Assembly: GCA_005656395.1 (NCBI GenBank)
Contig: SRSI01000077.1
Location: 1,054,001 to 1,118,000 of the forward strand
DNA from: Strongyloides papillosus
Taxonomy: Eukaryota > Nematoda > Chromadorea > Rhabditida > Strongyloididae
DNA length: 64,000 nucleotides
Direction of reading: 5' to 3'
Every line of letters starts with the position of its first letter. The stretch's first letter is position 1. The notes beneath the pieces were generated by a model. It was not told where the DNA came from. It saw nothing but the letters and a program-made list of their open reading frames with translations, and did no database searches. Made by a program: the position numbers and the translations under genes. Positions 20,881 through 35,839 of the stretch are shown here, one piece after another.

Positions 20881-21734
20881 TTATACAAATGTTTCTTTTT
20901 CTCCTGAATTTTCATTTATATCAATGTAACTTAAATCTGTTACGCTTAAACTTGATAAGAGTCCTCTATTCTTGTTATATTCTGTTTCTTTATTAAGGTC
21001 TTCTAGCTTATATTTTTCAGCATCAACTTTATTGTTATAATTTTCAACATTATTGTCTTGGTTAAATATCACAGTCTGTTGTTTAACCATATAATTAGCT
21101 TTTTCCCATATATTTTTAACAGAAGAAAACAATTTTTGTAGTGGTGATATTGTTTGTGGCTTCATACTTTCATTATAACTATCAACAAGTTTGATTATTT
21201 TTATTGCTTGCCTAAATAATAGTGAAGATTCATCATTTAAAAATATAGATGTTTCAAAATATCCATAAGCACCAATTTCTGATACAAATGTATGAACTCG
21301 CGAAATGTCTATACAAGAAGCATTTGTTAATGTTGAACTTCGTAAATCTGATTTTGTCGCCAAAATAATAAGAGGCATGTCTGGTTTGTGTCTAGAAATT
21401 AGTGATTTTCCCTACAAATTTACAAAATTAATAAAAAAAATGCTACAAAACATACATTTATTATATATGCAAATGAAATAGGATCGTTAACAGCAAAAGT
21501 GAGTATACAAATGTCCGATTTTAGTATTTCTTCATTTGTCAGGTCTTCTTCTTTGGATATTTTCTTTATTGATAAACAAATTATTTGATTATCTAATAAT
21601 TCAGTTTTCACAAATGATTCTTTACATGGTACATTTTGATGCTCTATCGGTAAATTTAGATACTTCAGTATGAATGATGCTTTTCCAATATGTTGTTGAC
21701 CATATACAATACAACGTACTTCATTATTAAACAT
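20881..21734 (-). CDS. Diverged Ras/Rho-like GTPase, probably a pseudo-GTPase, 269 aa, two exons
   Basis: Exon 21734-21456 (93 codons) joins exon 21411-20881 across a 44 bp intron (GTATGT...TTGTAG) in phase 0. The fold pattern is Ras-like: IVYGQQHIGKAS at residues 9-20 in the P-loop position, CILTFAVNDPISF as the beta4/alpha3 region, MPLIILATKSDLR (TKSD 112-115) in the G4 position and YFETS (G5) at 144-148. The P-loop reads GKAS instead of GK[S/T], and no DxxG switch II motif is found. The C-terminal 110 residues are Asn/Lys/Glu-rich with no prenylation box. Family membership is reasonable but the subfamily is unresolved. Loss of nucleotide cycling is inferred. It is the first gene of a four-gene minus-strand run. 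Confidence 0.68.
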
Positions 21735-24700
21735 TTTTCTTTAGTTTAAAAAAGAAAAAAAATGCCCCTTTTATTAAAAATGTATATTCATATTTTTTTA
21801 ATTTTACTTTATCAAATATCGATATTTTTTCTACATTTTTTTAAATATTTGATTATATTATAAAAATTAGAACAAATGACATCAATAATATTTTTAAATT
21901 TGAGGAGATTTCGTTTATATATTTTGCATAAATTAATTGATAAGAAAATTTTTAGTTGTTAAAGTAGTTCATATAAATATATTTCCTTTTAAAATTTTTA
22001 CTAAAGTTTAAATTAACTTGACAACATTTTTTTGCATCATATTGGTCTTTTCAACACGAATTTTGATGTTTTTAAAATAAATATTGATATAAATAAATTA
22101 TTACATTTTAATTTTTTGCCATATATTTTACTTTTACGATTAACTATTATTGTAAACGTATTTTAGAATGCTTATCACTAGATGCACTTGTAATAAAAAA
22201 TTTACTATATTAAAAATTAAATAAGTCATCCCAAATAATTATACTGTATTGATTAATTAGAAAACAAAAATATTATTTTTTGATTATTATCATCTTTAAA
22301 TACATATAATAAACATTGTTTTCAATGATCAAAAGTGTCTTGCATTTGTACTTTATTTTTTTATTACAATCATGAATATTACACAACCTATTTACTAATT
22401 AGAAGAAATGAATGTTTTAAAAGATAAAGTCGACTTTTAATTTTCCTTATTAGGAGACATATTTTAATTCTTTTTTATTATTTTGTAATTATTCAGAGAA
22501 ATACATTATTTTCCTTACTAGTTTCAACAATTTAGCTCGAATTTCATCAATGAAAAATATATTAAACTTTAAATAATTTACAAAAGTTCTGGCAAATTTT
22601 GGAAAAAAATACTTAGTAAAATTCACTAGAAATAATTCTATAAGTATTTTTAGAATAACTGCTAATTATGTCAATTCTGATATTTTAAAATATATACTTT
22701 AATAAATAAAATATTCTGCTTTTAATATTATTTCCAAAGGAGATTTGGCTTTAAATTGTAAAGCTTAGTAAATTATCAACAGTTATATATTTTTATTATC
22801 ACTAACTTTCGATTATGATTACAATAGTAGAGAATTAATATATTATTCCATTATTATCCAATTTATGAATTTCGACAACCAAACTAATTTCGTAGCTCAA
22901 AAAAAACAACCAAAAATGCACTAATAATTGTGACAAATTTTTATGAATTTATCAAAAACAAAATAAGGCCAAATAAATATTGTTGTATGGGAAAATATTG
23001 AATTGATACAATGTAAAAGTTGATCCAAGTAGATATATTTTATGTTAATGTGAAAAGATAATTTTAAACTCACGAGAATAAAATGTGCTTAAAATTTTAT
23101 TATCAATTGTAAAAAATATAGTCATTCTATTTCTAATTGATTAACAAAATATTTCTCTAACTATAAATAAATAATCATTTTTGTAATTCATTAAAATCAT
23201 TTATGAATTTATATTAGAAAAATAAATGAATCAATTAATATTAAAAATGATTTTAAAATTTTATACTGATATAAAATATTAATAAAAAAATATTATTCAA
23301 TTTTGCACTTTTTAAAATTAAATTGTGATATTAAAAACTTAAAAGCTTTAATAATTTCTGATTAATTAGCCATTTAATTGTTAAAACTAAAATATCTTTA
23401 AAATAGTACCCCTATTCTTAGTTAAACTTACATCTCATTATAATAATTATTTAATAGGAATATTTTAAATTTTTTAAATTAAAATCTGTCAGGTTGATGG
23501 AAAATTTAATCATACAAATACTAAATATAATTTATATCCTCGTTCTTAGAACACTTTTTTATTCCAACAAGCTACGATGATGATTAATTACAAGCATCTG
23601 TATATCCAATTACAACTATATCATGCCTATTAACTCTTTTCAACCAATTAATTTACTTTAATTTTTGACTGCTTATCCTTAAATTAATTTTCTTTCCATT
23701 CACATACACTATTTTATTGGTAAAAGATAATTAAAATATTAAAAATATGTAATTGAAAAAGGAAAATTATAAGGAAAAAAGGATAAATGTTATATGATGT
23801 AATAAATAACAAATGATTAGAGAAATAGATAATAAATTTTTTACATTTAAAACAATATAAAATTCACTTATTATTAAATATTTTTCATTATTTTCAGAAT
23901 ATTTTTTTAATATTAAATTATAATTAAAATTGAAGGAGAAAAATTTAATGATAATCAACCTTGATAAAAACAAGTTGCTATGTTCCTAATTTTTTTTATA
24001 AAACATGAGTTATAAAAATCTTTTTACTATTTTATAACAATTAAGTTAATAAATTTGTTCTTTAATTTTTCTATTAATACTTTTACAAGAATACGATAAT
24101 TATAACGGAATAAAGTTTTATTTCAAATATGCAATTACACCGTAATCTTTCTTTTGTATTCCCTTTTCATTACCCTGTTTAATTAAGAATTATTTTAATA
24201 TTTATATTAAAAGACTTCTATTATTAATTACTGATACGGGTTTAATTAAAAATAAAGTTATGTTTCTTTAAAATAATTAACAATTCATTTGATTATTAAA
24301 GAATTACTAAACCAAGGTTCTCTATAACAATTTATTTGGATACGGTAAAAATAATAAAATAATGAAAGTAATAAAAACAATAAATGTTCTCCTTATCATT
24401 TCAATACTCTATTTGATTTTCATTAAAATAACTTTTATTAATTAATAACTATTAAAACATTCTTCATCGCTTCATAATATTATTCTCATAATTATATCTA
24501 ACCAATCCTTTTTTCTTTTTCCTCTCCACTAACATCAGAATCTTTTGTGTTTCGGCATTTTATTTAACCATAATTTTACAACCAAAAATTATAATAAAGA
24601 GAATTGTTATTGTTTTGACACAATTACAACTGTCTATAATTTTTACATCACAACAAATTTTTCCTCCATCAACGGATATCTCTTTAATCTTTAATTAATT

Positions 24701-26425
24701 AAAACTTTTGACACGTAATAAGAATGTTATTAGTTTATTACTAGGAATTGCCGAATAATTTTTATTACTTATCTCAATTGTCCTCATTGTAATGGAATTA
24801 AAAAGTTTGTAGCTTTGAAATTTTTTTCTCTTATTGTGATTTACGACTAATTAAACAGTATCCTATTAAAGCGGTACAGGAAATAAAAAAGAAATAAAGA
24901 TATTATTTTGTAAGGTTACCTAATATTATATCCATTAATTAAATTAAAATTAGCCTCCTTCAAAATATTCCTTATTTGTATAACAATATAGTCATAAATG
25001 TTGAGATTCAATAATTTATCTCAAATAAAATTCACTTGACAAGAGATTAATATATCGCTATATAAATTGACTCTTTATATCAATTAATATATCACAATCT
25101 TACTCTATATCCCTATCTCCGTATATGTTAATTCCTTTAATTAATCTCTCAAATCCATATAAACGACTTTAAACGACTTTCCTAAATAATTCTTTTTCAT
25201 TCTTATCTTTTATTTTCTCCAATACACTATTCATAAATCATATACATATGCTTTATCTTTTTAATGGTAAGTTAAAATTTAATGCCAAAGAAGAAACTAA
25301 TTTATATGCATCATATTCCATTCAAACAATCACTTTAATACCACTTGAGGAATTTAGATAACACTAAAACTATTATTTGTTATATTCTACAAATTCATTA
25401 TTCTAACTTTATTTTTATCTTAAAAGCTATATAAAGTAATTGGCTTTTTCTTTGAAATTTAATCAAATAAAAATTTCATAAATATTACATATCTGATCAT
25501 CTTTATCATGTGAAGAAAAGGGTGTGCAAATATTATATTATTTACTTCTATAGATAAAACTAATGAAACACTGGTACAAAAAATATTTAATTTTTATGAC
25601 TCTCCTAAATTGATGTCATTTCAATAAGGCTATAGTCATATAAGAGTTTATAACATCTATTTATGATCAGATTCTCCTATTGATGTATATTGTTAAATCA
25701 TTACTAACCACTAATCATCTTACAATAAAATAAATTTTAAATTATATCATTTAATCATATTTTTCACTACCACTTCATTCTCTTCCTTTTTTCTTTTAAC
25801 AACTTTTTATTATTCTCATTATTGTGATTTAAGTAAAATTACTTTATTCATGTTTCATTCATTTATCATTTCCATTTATTTTTATTAAATTTTCTTTTTT
25901 ACAATTTTATTAATTGATCAAAACTATTTACTGTTATTTTTGACTTTTTTATAATATTATTTTGTTAATATTTTATTTTTGCCAAAAACATTTATAATAT
26001 TTCTAAATTTGTACATTCCATTTCCAACATCTTTTTATCTCCATCATTCATTTATCAACTTTCATATTATCCAAATATAGTATGCCAATCATATTACTAC
26101 TATCTTCTATCTATAACATTATATACACATACATACATATTATTTTATTTCTTCTTACATCATTTCAATTTGCCAAAAGAAGGGCGTGTCCATATTTTCA
26201 TGAAGGTTTTCTATTTCAATAATTTTTGAATTCTACTTATTATTGGAAGATTAACGTTTGCCATTTATTTTTAACCAGTTATATAATTACTACAATTAAC
26301 TTAATTATAATTTTATACTATTTTTATAATCTATTTTTTAATTTAGAAAAAAATTATATTATTTTGATTCAATTTAATTTATATATATCGTTTTAATTTT
26401 TTATCTTACCTTACAAAAACAAACA
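21735..26425. other. Large gene-free upstream region of vab-7
   Basis: About 4.7 kb of extremely AT-rich DNA lies between the GTPase start and the homeobox gene start, which are divergently oriented. Apart from a 68-codon minus-strand frame (23767-23973) of low-complexity residues there is no coding signal. A perfect tandem 10-mer (AAACGACTTT twice, 25161-25180) is the only repeat noted. Developmental homeobox genes often have long enhancers, so regulatory content is likely but unproven. Confidence 0.55.
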
Positions 26426-28130
26426 ATGCAGTCCTTTGCCATAGATTCTCTAATAAGTGGTAGTCAAAGTTTAATTAAAAATGATTCAAGTCCAGATATT
26501 ACTAAAAGTTCTTCAAATAGCCCTTCTGTGACTATTAATTCAAATACATTTTTTAACACTTTATCAAAAAATTTCTTATTATCTGAAACTCAACAAGAGG
26601 ATAATAGTAAAACGAAAGAAGACAAAAAATTGAAACCAGATATGTTTTCGGGAAATGTTGGAGCAAATATAATGAATCCTTTTATGTCTATACTTAATTC
26701 TACGACTACAGAAGCTTACCATAAATTCCTCCTACAAGCAAACAATAAAAATAATCTTTATGGTAGTATTAACAATATGAATTGTACTGATACTTTTTCT
26801 GATGATGGTATAAGGAAAGAAGAAGATGATGATAATCATGAGGTTGATCATGAAAGTGATGATTCTATTGTTGATGAAAGAAAATCTAATACAAGATACT
26901 CATCTATAAATACTAGTGATTCGTTAAATGGAAGTTACCTTCAAACAGGTGTTAATATAAATCCACAAAGTATGTCATCAGCTGCTGTATCACAAGGTAA
27001 TTGTAAAAACGTTATTGTAAAATTTTATCAACTTTTATTACAGATCAATTGGCTAGAAGATATAGAACAGCTTTCTCAAGAGAACAAATTAATATACTTG
27101 AAAAAGAATTTTCCAAAGAAAATTATGTTAGTCGAATAAGAAGAGGAGAATTAGCTCAAGAGTTGGGTCTTCCTGAAGGCACAATTAAAGTAAGTTTATA
27201 ATTTTTAATAATAAAACTTAGTATTTTTAATATTATCTCTTTATTACTGTATTTAGTATATTTCTTAATATCACTTCTCTTAACACAAAAGTAGAAAAGA
27301 TATAATCTCTAGTTTACTGTAATTATAAGAACCCAATAAAACTCAAAAGAGACTAAACTACTCTTAAGTTATTTTAATGCTAACTTATCAATCAAAATTT
27401 TGTTTTGGTAGAATAATAATAATTTTATAACAATATATATATCTTAAATCTTCTAATAAAATTATTTTTCTCATTTTCTTTTCCCCACCACAATTTTACA
27501 TAACTAATTCCTATGAGCTTTAAATTATCTTGTTCTAAATTTCTTACATACATAATAAGAACTTTAGAAGAGGATTAGAGTTTGTGATTGAGGGAACTAG
27601 TAAGTATAATAAATTTTTTTATATTACTATATCTTTTTTATTTGGTAAATAGTATAGGATATGATAAAGTAAGAAGTGAGTTGAGATGATTGAATATGAA
27701 TGTCACATTTTGTAACATCAAAATATTTTAACTGACAAATTATATTTTTATATTCCTTTTTTTATATACTTCCTTTTTTTAGGTATGGTTTCAAAATAGA
27801 AGAATGAAAGATAAAAGACAAAAAACTACAATGATGTGTTGGCCTTTAGAACAAATGACGGCGTATATGCTGAATAATCCTTTTTACTGTGATCCATTTA
27901 GAAGTCAACAATTTTCACAATTTCTTTCACAAAAACAACCCATTACAAGTGGACATCCTATGATTGGAACACCTTCAGGCATTCCAATCCATCCAGGAAC
28001 ATCTCCATTGTTACATCCTTTTTTTGCTTCACAAATGGCAGCAGTTGTTGGACAGAACTTCAATTTAGGACCTAACTTGATTAATAAAAATGATAAAGAA
28101 CATGAAAATAAGGATAAAAATGAAAATTGA
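26426..28130 (+). CDS. vab-7: Even-skipped-class homeodomain transcription factor (VAB-7/EVX), 354 aa
   Basis: Exons 26426-26996, 27044-27189 and 27783-28130 join in frame; introns are 47 and 593 bp. The homeodomain (residues 194-253) has [29 protein letters not shown] and [14 protein letters not shown], the diagnostic Even-skipped sequence with Gln at homeodomain position 50. The second intron falls between homeodomain residues 46 and 47 (IK|VW). The N-terminus has FAIDSLI at residues 4-10, an eh1-like Groucho-binding motif, followed by Ser/Asn-rich and acidic segments. The C-terminus has Pro/Gly-rich sequence. In C. elegans VAB-7 patterns posterior body and motor neurons as a repressor. Homeodomain substitutions Ile for Pro and Gly for Cys in YVSR-x-RR-x-EL distinguish it from insect and vertebrate Eve. 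Confidence 0.95.
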
Positions 28131-28392
28131 ACAATTAAAAAGAAATTTATTACATAAAAATAGCTAACGCTTAAATATTTAACATAAACAAAAAAGATTC
28201 GCGTGAGAAAAGATTCATTCTGAAGAGAAACTTTTAAAAAATAATCAAAAATAAACATTTGTATAATACATAATTTAGAAATCAGTCAAAAAAAAATGGT
28301 TTTTAACACATGAACATGGAAATTCTCTCATGGCTATAAATACTTTTTATTCAGAATTTGCTTTAATTTTTTTGATAAAAATATATTCCATT

Positions 28393-29822
28393 TTATTTTT
28401 TCTTTCTTCTACCTATTCTTCCTGAAGGAACAACTCTCCTACCCTCCTTCCTTATATCTTTGTAAATTTCATTTGGACTTTCATTCATAATTTCGTCATG
28501 ATATTGTTTAGTAATCACTTTTTCTATTTCATCTACCCTTTTTCCAATGATTCTATTTCTACTGTTTTGAAGGAATTTGAAACTACCATAAAATATTACC
28601 TCTATTATAAAAAGTTGTGGTATGATTGCTAATGAACTTCTTTTTATCAATATTTCAAAAGGTACCCCGACTGTTATTGAACCAACTAAAAACTAATCAT
28701 AAAAATAAATATTTAACTCACTATTGGCAACAGTTGAAATAAAAGCCGTAGATTTTCCTATCATATTAAGCGGAACATTCCTAACAGTTAATGTTTCCAT
28801 AAAATTCATTGCTGCAGCTATCGAAAATCCAACAATTCCAAAAAGCAAAGGAAAAGGCTAAAGTAATGTGAACTACTAAAATAAAATGATTAGACATACC
28901 TTCTCAACCATATAATAAGCTCCTGATCCCATCATGGCTAGAATAATACAAAATTCTCGTAGAAAATTAAAATCCCCCTTTGAAGCAAGATAACCAGATA
29001 CAGCACCACCGATAATTCCTCCAATGTCATAAGCTAAATTAAGTTCAGAAATATCTAAATTTCTAAACGTTGACAAATATTTTTGCATTCGTGTTTCTGT
29101 CAAACTACGACATTGTAAAATGAAAAAATATCCTAAAGCTACATTAAGAATTAGCTGATTACCAATAACATCTCGCAATTTGAATGTACTATCAGTTTTT
29201 TTCTCACATTTCTCATCATAGTCCTTTTCCAAAAACACCACTACAGCGACGAATGCAAGAAAAACACCAATTGCAGCAGCTCCATAACATCTATATCTCC
29301 ACGTACCTACAAGATCATAGGCATAAAGCATTCCACAAATATTATGTGCATTGATTAGGACACCCAAAAGCATAGATAGCAACTTTCCATTAAAATAAAT
29401 TTTACACAACTTCGAAGAAATACTCCACCCTCCAGCTTGTACAAAACTGAGGATGAATAAAATAACACTTAATCCATAAAATGTACTTTGAATAGTAAAA
29501 CTAATCATACACACACAAACTGTAATGACAGAAAGTGATAAAAATTTACTCGGTGTTAAAATATCTACAAAAGTTGACATCAAAAACTTTCCACATACTA
29601 TTCCAACAAATTGTATTGTAATAAGAATTGCTAAAAGTCGAAAAACATTATACTATAATAAGAAAATTCAGATCAAACTAGTAAAAACAAACCATAGTCA
29701 TCTTCTTCTATTAAAATATCCCTGGCAATGTCACCAATTTTCATAAACATAAACTTTCGGCAGTACGTAAAAAAAAGGAAACACGCAAAGATAATAAGGA
29801 ATCTGACAAAATTAAGAACCAT
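28393..29822 (-). CDS. SLC37-like major facilitator transporter, 429 aa, four exons
   Basis: Exons 29822-29693, 29630-28900, 28857-28722 and 28685-28393 join in frame; introns are 62, 42 and 36 bp. There are about 10-12 hydrophobic segments. [12 protein letters not shown] matches the first-helix ...SRK signature, and [20 protein letters not shown] with [11 protein letters not shown] matches the Q.-GW-...W-F-GK..-G...-N-H/S region of SLC37 sugar-phosphate exchangers. [20 protein letters not shown] matches the second-half MFS signature. SLC37 proteins exchange glucose-6-phosphate for phosphate in the ER membrane. The sequence is strongly diverged, so the substrate is uncertain. The open frame extends to a TTG at 29858; the first ATG is 29822, but an unrecognised 5' exon could exist. 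The tail is basic (GRIGRRKKK). Confidence 0.72.
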
Positions 29823-30065
29823 AGTAATAGCACAAAGTATCTGAATTTCAGCCGACAACTATTTATTATAACATAAGAAACTACCTAATTTCGTTTATGG
29901 GAATAATAAAGTGGTCGAAACACAATTCCACTTACTGGTTTCTTCTAAGATAAAATTTGCCGACTATTTTTTTACGCTCCTATGTAGAAAATTTTTTTTG
30001 ATGACATACACAGATATGATAAAAATAAAGAAATACACACAGAGATGATAATAATTAATTGATTT

Positions 30066-32166
<2,101 letters not shown>

Positions 32167-35100
32167 TCATTTTTAACGCATGTAAAAGACTCATTCTTAA
32201 TTTGCCTATTTGGAAAACAAAAAAATCTTGGATGATATAAATTCATTTTTCATTGATCTTGTATTTAGAATATATTCTAACATTGTCGATATTTATAAAC
32301 TAGTAAAATTTTGAATATCTTTTGTCTCATCTACTTAGTTAAAAACAATAAATAGTCTTCTCCACTGCTGAATATTCAAATTTCTTTGTCCTATAATACG
32401 TTATAAAAAATATGCGTTGTTTTTTGTAGCGAAGACAAATGCAGAATTAATATATAAGAAAATAAATAATCTGATGGATTCTTCCTCATAAGCAGATATT
32501 AAAAGTCAGGGTAAAACAAATCCAACGGAAGCAAAAGTTTAATTAATATTGTCGGTAGATTAAGATATTTTTGCACATTATTTGCCATGCGGTAAGACCG
32601 ATACTCGTATAACTCTCTCTAGAAGAACTTATTTGGCAAAACAAAACACGAAAATTGTTGATTCAACAAAAAACTACTATTTCTAGAAAGTTTTTTCACA
32701 AATTATGAGGAGTTCAATATTCTCAAAAGTTAAAAAGTGTATTTGACCACTCATTCTCCTATTCAAAAGAGAGTCTACATTGTAACTGTTATGTTTCCTT
32801 AGACATTCAAAATCTTGTAAATGTCCTGAAATGGGTAGAAAAAAATTTAAACGCAATGTAGGTAGTTTACAACGACCAATTAAATCTACTTCTTTTAAAA
32901 ACTATCTGTAGTACCATCGGAAAACCACTGATTTTAATAATTAATCTAAATAGTGGCCTTTAATCATAAAAATTCAAACTATAACTATAAAAAGAGAACC
33001 CACCGCAACGCCTTATGAAATTTAAGTATTACTGCATCCCAGTTAACGCAATATACATTATTCCACTCACAACAAGCGGTTTTCGGAAAAAATCTAGAAG
33101 CTTCGATTTCTGTGGTTTATACCATCCCCAGCATTAGTTTGTTCTAGAATTTACGTGTTTGTGTAAAATTAATTTATTTATTTTTTGAAGAAAAAGTTAA
33201 GTAAAACATTTATCCATAATCTTGTGTATTACTACGTCGCTACAGGTATTGTTTAAATCTTTTTACAGCATTGAAAAGGATGTTTTTTCATTGACGTGGG
33301 TTAGACCTCTTTTGTGAATGCCTTTAATTTTTTTTCAAATTACTGTATTTCTTGTTTTTTAACTTAAGCTTTTTTGGATTTTTTCGAGTTACGTAGGTAG
33401 AATTACTTTCTCAAAATTAAATACTAGAAAAGATAACATTTTTTTGTTACTTGAGATTTACGTGCACAAGTAGAATTATATATGATCACATCTTTTAAAT
33501 TTTTGTACATTACAATTTTTGAAAAAAGGGTGAGTGTGGATCGATGAAGTATTTATCATATTTTGCTAGATGTTGAAATTTACATGCTAGTTTATGTTTA
33601 ATTCATTTTTGTACAAATAGTTCTGTACGAAACAACCTGACAGTAGAATGTCCTAATTAAGACCTCTATGAAAAATAAAATCTCGCGTGGATATGTGTAC
33701 TTAGAAAGAAAACTGTACTTTTACAACTGGGGCTTTTGTAGGACTACCAGCACAAATGTGTTCTTGTCGTTTGTTTTCGTGACTTTTTTTCTGTATATTT
33801 AATTCGGGTATTTCTCGACGTGTTTTAGTAATTTAATTAACGGAGTTTCCCTGTATTTATTTTACCAAACATGGGAAATATGTGTCCCAAAAGAATTAGT
33901 TAGTTAAGATTAGTTCCTTATACTATAAGTCATAATTTCTCTTTACATGTTTGTTTAATTCTTTTATTTTTGATGATTGATATTTTCTATTCAAAATTTT
34001 AGTATTTCAAAGTTCTAAAGGTCTGAAAAAAATTATACATATTACTTTAGGGCTATTTTTGGTTTTTTTCAGTGTGTGTAAAAGTTTAAGCTATAAAACA
34101 TCCAAAAATATTGACAGATTCTTGTACCAACTTCATTTCCTTGTAATTGTTTATTTTACTAGAATGTTTGGGTTTTCGGATAGTTTAAATGGTTAAATTG
34201 GAGTATATAACACCATTATTTATATTGAAAGGTGAATTAAATAGTTTTCATTTTATTAAATATCATCAACCATGTATTAATATTATCGACTCGCAAATCA
34301 TCCATGGATTTTGATGAACAAAATTCGTTCTTTTAAAGTAAATATCTTTTTTTGGATTATTTGCTTCAATTTTTTCTTTTAAAAGAGCTTTAGTGACAAG
34401 TGGATTATTTGTTGGAATAGAAGAAAAAAGTGTAAAATTAGTTACATTTAGACATATGTATCTATATGCTGGCCTTACTTCTAGCATTGTTTTGACTAAA
34501 TTTAAGGATTCCATTTCCAATAATAAGTATTATGTAGATTTAAGTAAAAGTTTGTTTCTTTGTGAATTATGGCTTTCGGCCCTCACTCTATTTAACTATT
34601 AAAAGTTAAATTTACAGGATAAAATGAAATTGTTTAATATAGAGGTTTATATACCAAAGACCAGTAACCTGAACATGGGTGATAATCTTTTTTTTTTAAC
34701 TTATTGTCTTTTCTTCTGCCGAAGTCCTGCAAACAAGGTATTGGGAAACTGTTCCGTACTTTTTCGCGGCCATAACAGTCATGCTTTTTCGATCATTTTT
34801 TCGTAGCCTTTTTTTCGTTTAGCTGGTGTTTGGGATTTTACGTAGATTGTTTATTATTTTTGTTTTCACTTAAGTTTTTAAGGCTAGTAGGTTTGTGCAA
34901 AGGAGTTATTTAGAAATTATGTATTTTAGTTTTCTCTTTCGTGACCAAAAATTATGTTTCTTTTACGTTGCCAATAGAAAGTGGCAACTTTTTATTCTAT
35001 CTAGTTGTGCCCATGTAGATTTTTAGCTTTGCAACAGAGGCACATGTAGGATAAAAAGAGTTATATTTTTACCTCATCTAGAAGAACAAAAATACTTGTA

Positions 35101-35243
35101 TTCTGAGGGAGGTGGGACAATACATGGTTTTTCTGCTATTGTTTTTATCTTATGCTCCTTCCCTTTGCGCTAATTTCCTTTATCAAAGTTCTTTATTTTT
35201 TAAAATTCATCATAGATTATTATTCTTCTCTTTCAGAATCACG
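32167..35243. other. 3.1 kb intergenic region, no defensible gene
   Basis: This gap between dlc-1 and the p23 gene looks by eye less AT-rich than other gaps, notably 32,450-33,350 (for example CGGTAAGACCGATACTCG near 32,590). Several short frames (34266-34520 on minus; 34393-34602 and 34624-34806 on plus) overlap each other and have no recognisable similarity. It may hold a 3' UTR, non-coding RNA or a decayed gene; none can be shown. Confidence 0.45.
35231..35236 (+). promoter_or_regulatory. Probable spliced-leader acceptor of the p23 gene
   Basis: TTTCAG, preceded by a pyrimidine run (TTCTTCTCTTTCAG), ends 7 bases before the ATG at 35244. This is the consensus 3' splice site used for spliced-leader trans-splicing in nematodes. 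A cis intron with an upstream 5' UTR exon is the alternative. Confidence 0.5.
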
Positions 35244-35839
35244 ATGGCTCTTCATCCACAGGTGCTCTGGGCTCAACGACAAAATTTAGTCTATATTACA
35301 ATTTCGGTCGAAGATATGGAAGTTCAAGATTTAAGAATTGAGGGAAATAAAATTCATGTTAAGTATGTTTTTTTTATTTTAAAAATTTTTTGTTACTCTA
35401 TAACTTTAGAGGTACTAAGGGAAAAGGTGGGCCTTTATATGAAACCGATTTGGAAGTATACAGTGATCTTAATGGGGAAATGTATAAACGCGTTTCAACA
35501 GCTAGGGCTTTAGAATTAATTATTCCAAAGGCTAAAGAAGAATGGTGGCCAAGACTTTTGAAGCAAAGCGGAAGAAATCCTTGGCTTAAGATTGACTTTA
35601 ATAAGTGGAAGGATGAGGACGAATCTGATAATGAAGATCCATTTGGAGATATGGGAGGATTTGGAGACATGTTTGATGCCAGCAGGATGAAAGATATGAT
35701 GTCATCATACAATGATGGTGAAGGAGATATGGATGACGATACAGATTTGCCTGATCTTGAAGATGCCGATGAGAATGATGAGTCAAAGAAAGAGAACAAA
35801 AGTGGTCAGGAAAAAGGACCAGAAGAGGTCCTTAATTGA
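35244..35839 (+). CDS. daf-41: p23/PTGES3-type HSP90 co-chaperone, 182 aa, two exons
   Basis: Exon 35244-35362 joins exon 35410-35839 across a 47 bp intron (GTATGT...CTTTAG). An N-terminal CS domain (HPQVLWAQRQNLVYITISVE ... SDLNGE) is followed by the diagnostic EEWWPRLLK, then WLKIDFNKWKDEDES. The tail is acidic (DDDTDLPDLEDADE) as in p23. p23 binds the ATP-closed state of HSP90 and stabilises client complexes; C. elegans DAF-41 acts in longevity and dauer signalling. Longer open frames upstream (35112) are in another frame. The WPRL motif and length (human 160, worm about 175) support the call. Confidence 0.93.

Noticed and set aside
23767..23973. 68-codon minus-strand frame in the vab-7 upstream region
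   Set aside because: Low-complexity Ile/Leu/Phe/Ser sequence with no splice context; typical chance frame in AT-rich DNA.
25161..25180. Perfect tandem duplication of AAACGACTTT
   Set aside because: Two copies of a 10-mer in low-complexity DNA; not evidence of a functional array or CRISPR.
34266..34520. 84-codon minus-strand frame overlapping a 69-codon plus-strand frame
   Set aside because: No family similarity, no convincing partner exons on either strand, and the two frames compete for the same DNA.
35112..35513. 133-codon frame starting upstream of the p23 gene
   Set aside because: It starts out of the CS-domain frame as a hydrophobic non-conserved run, only then enters exon 1, and reads through the intron; the conserved start is 35244 and exon 2 lies in a different frame after splicing.
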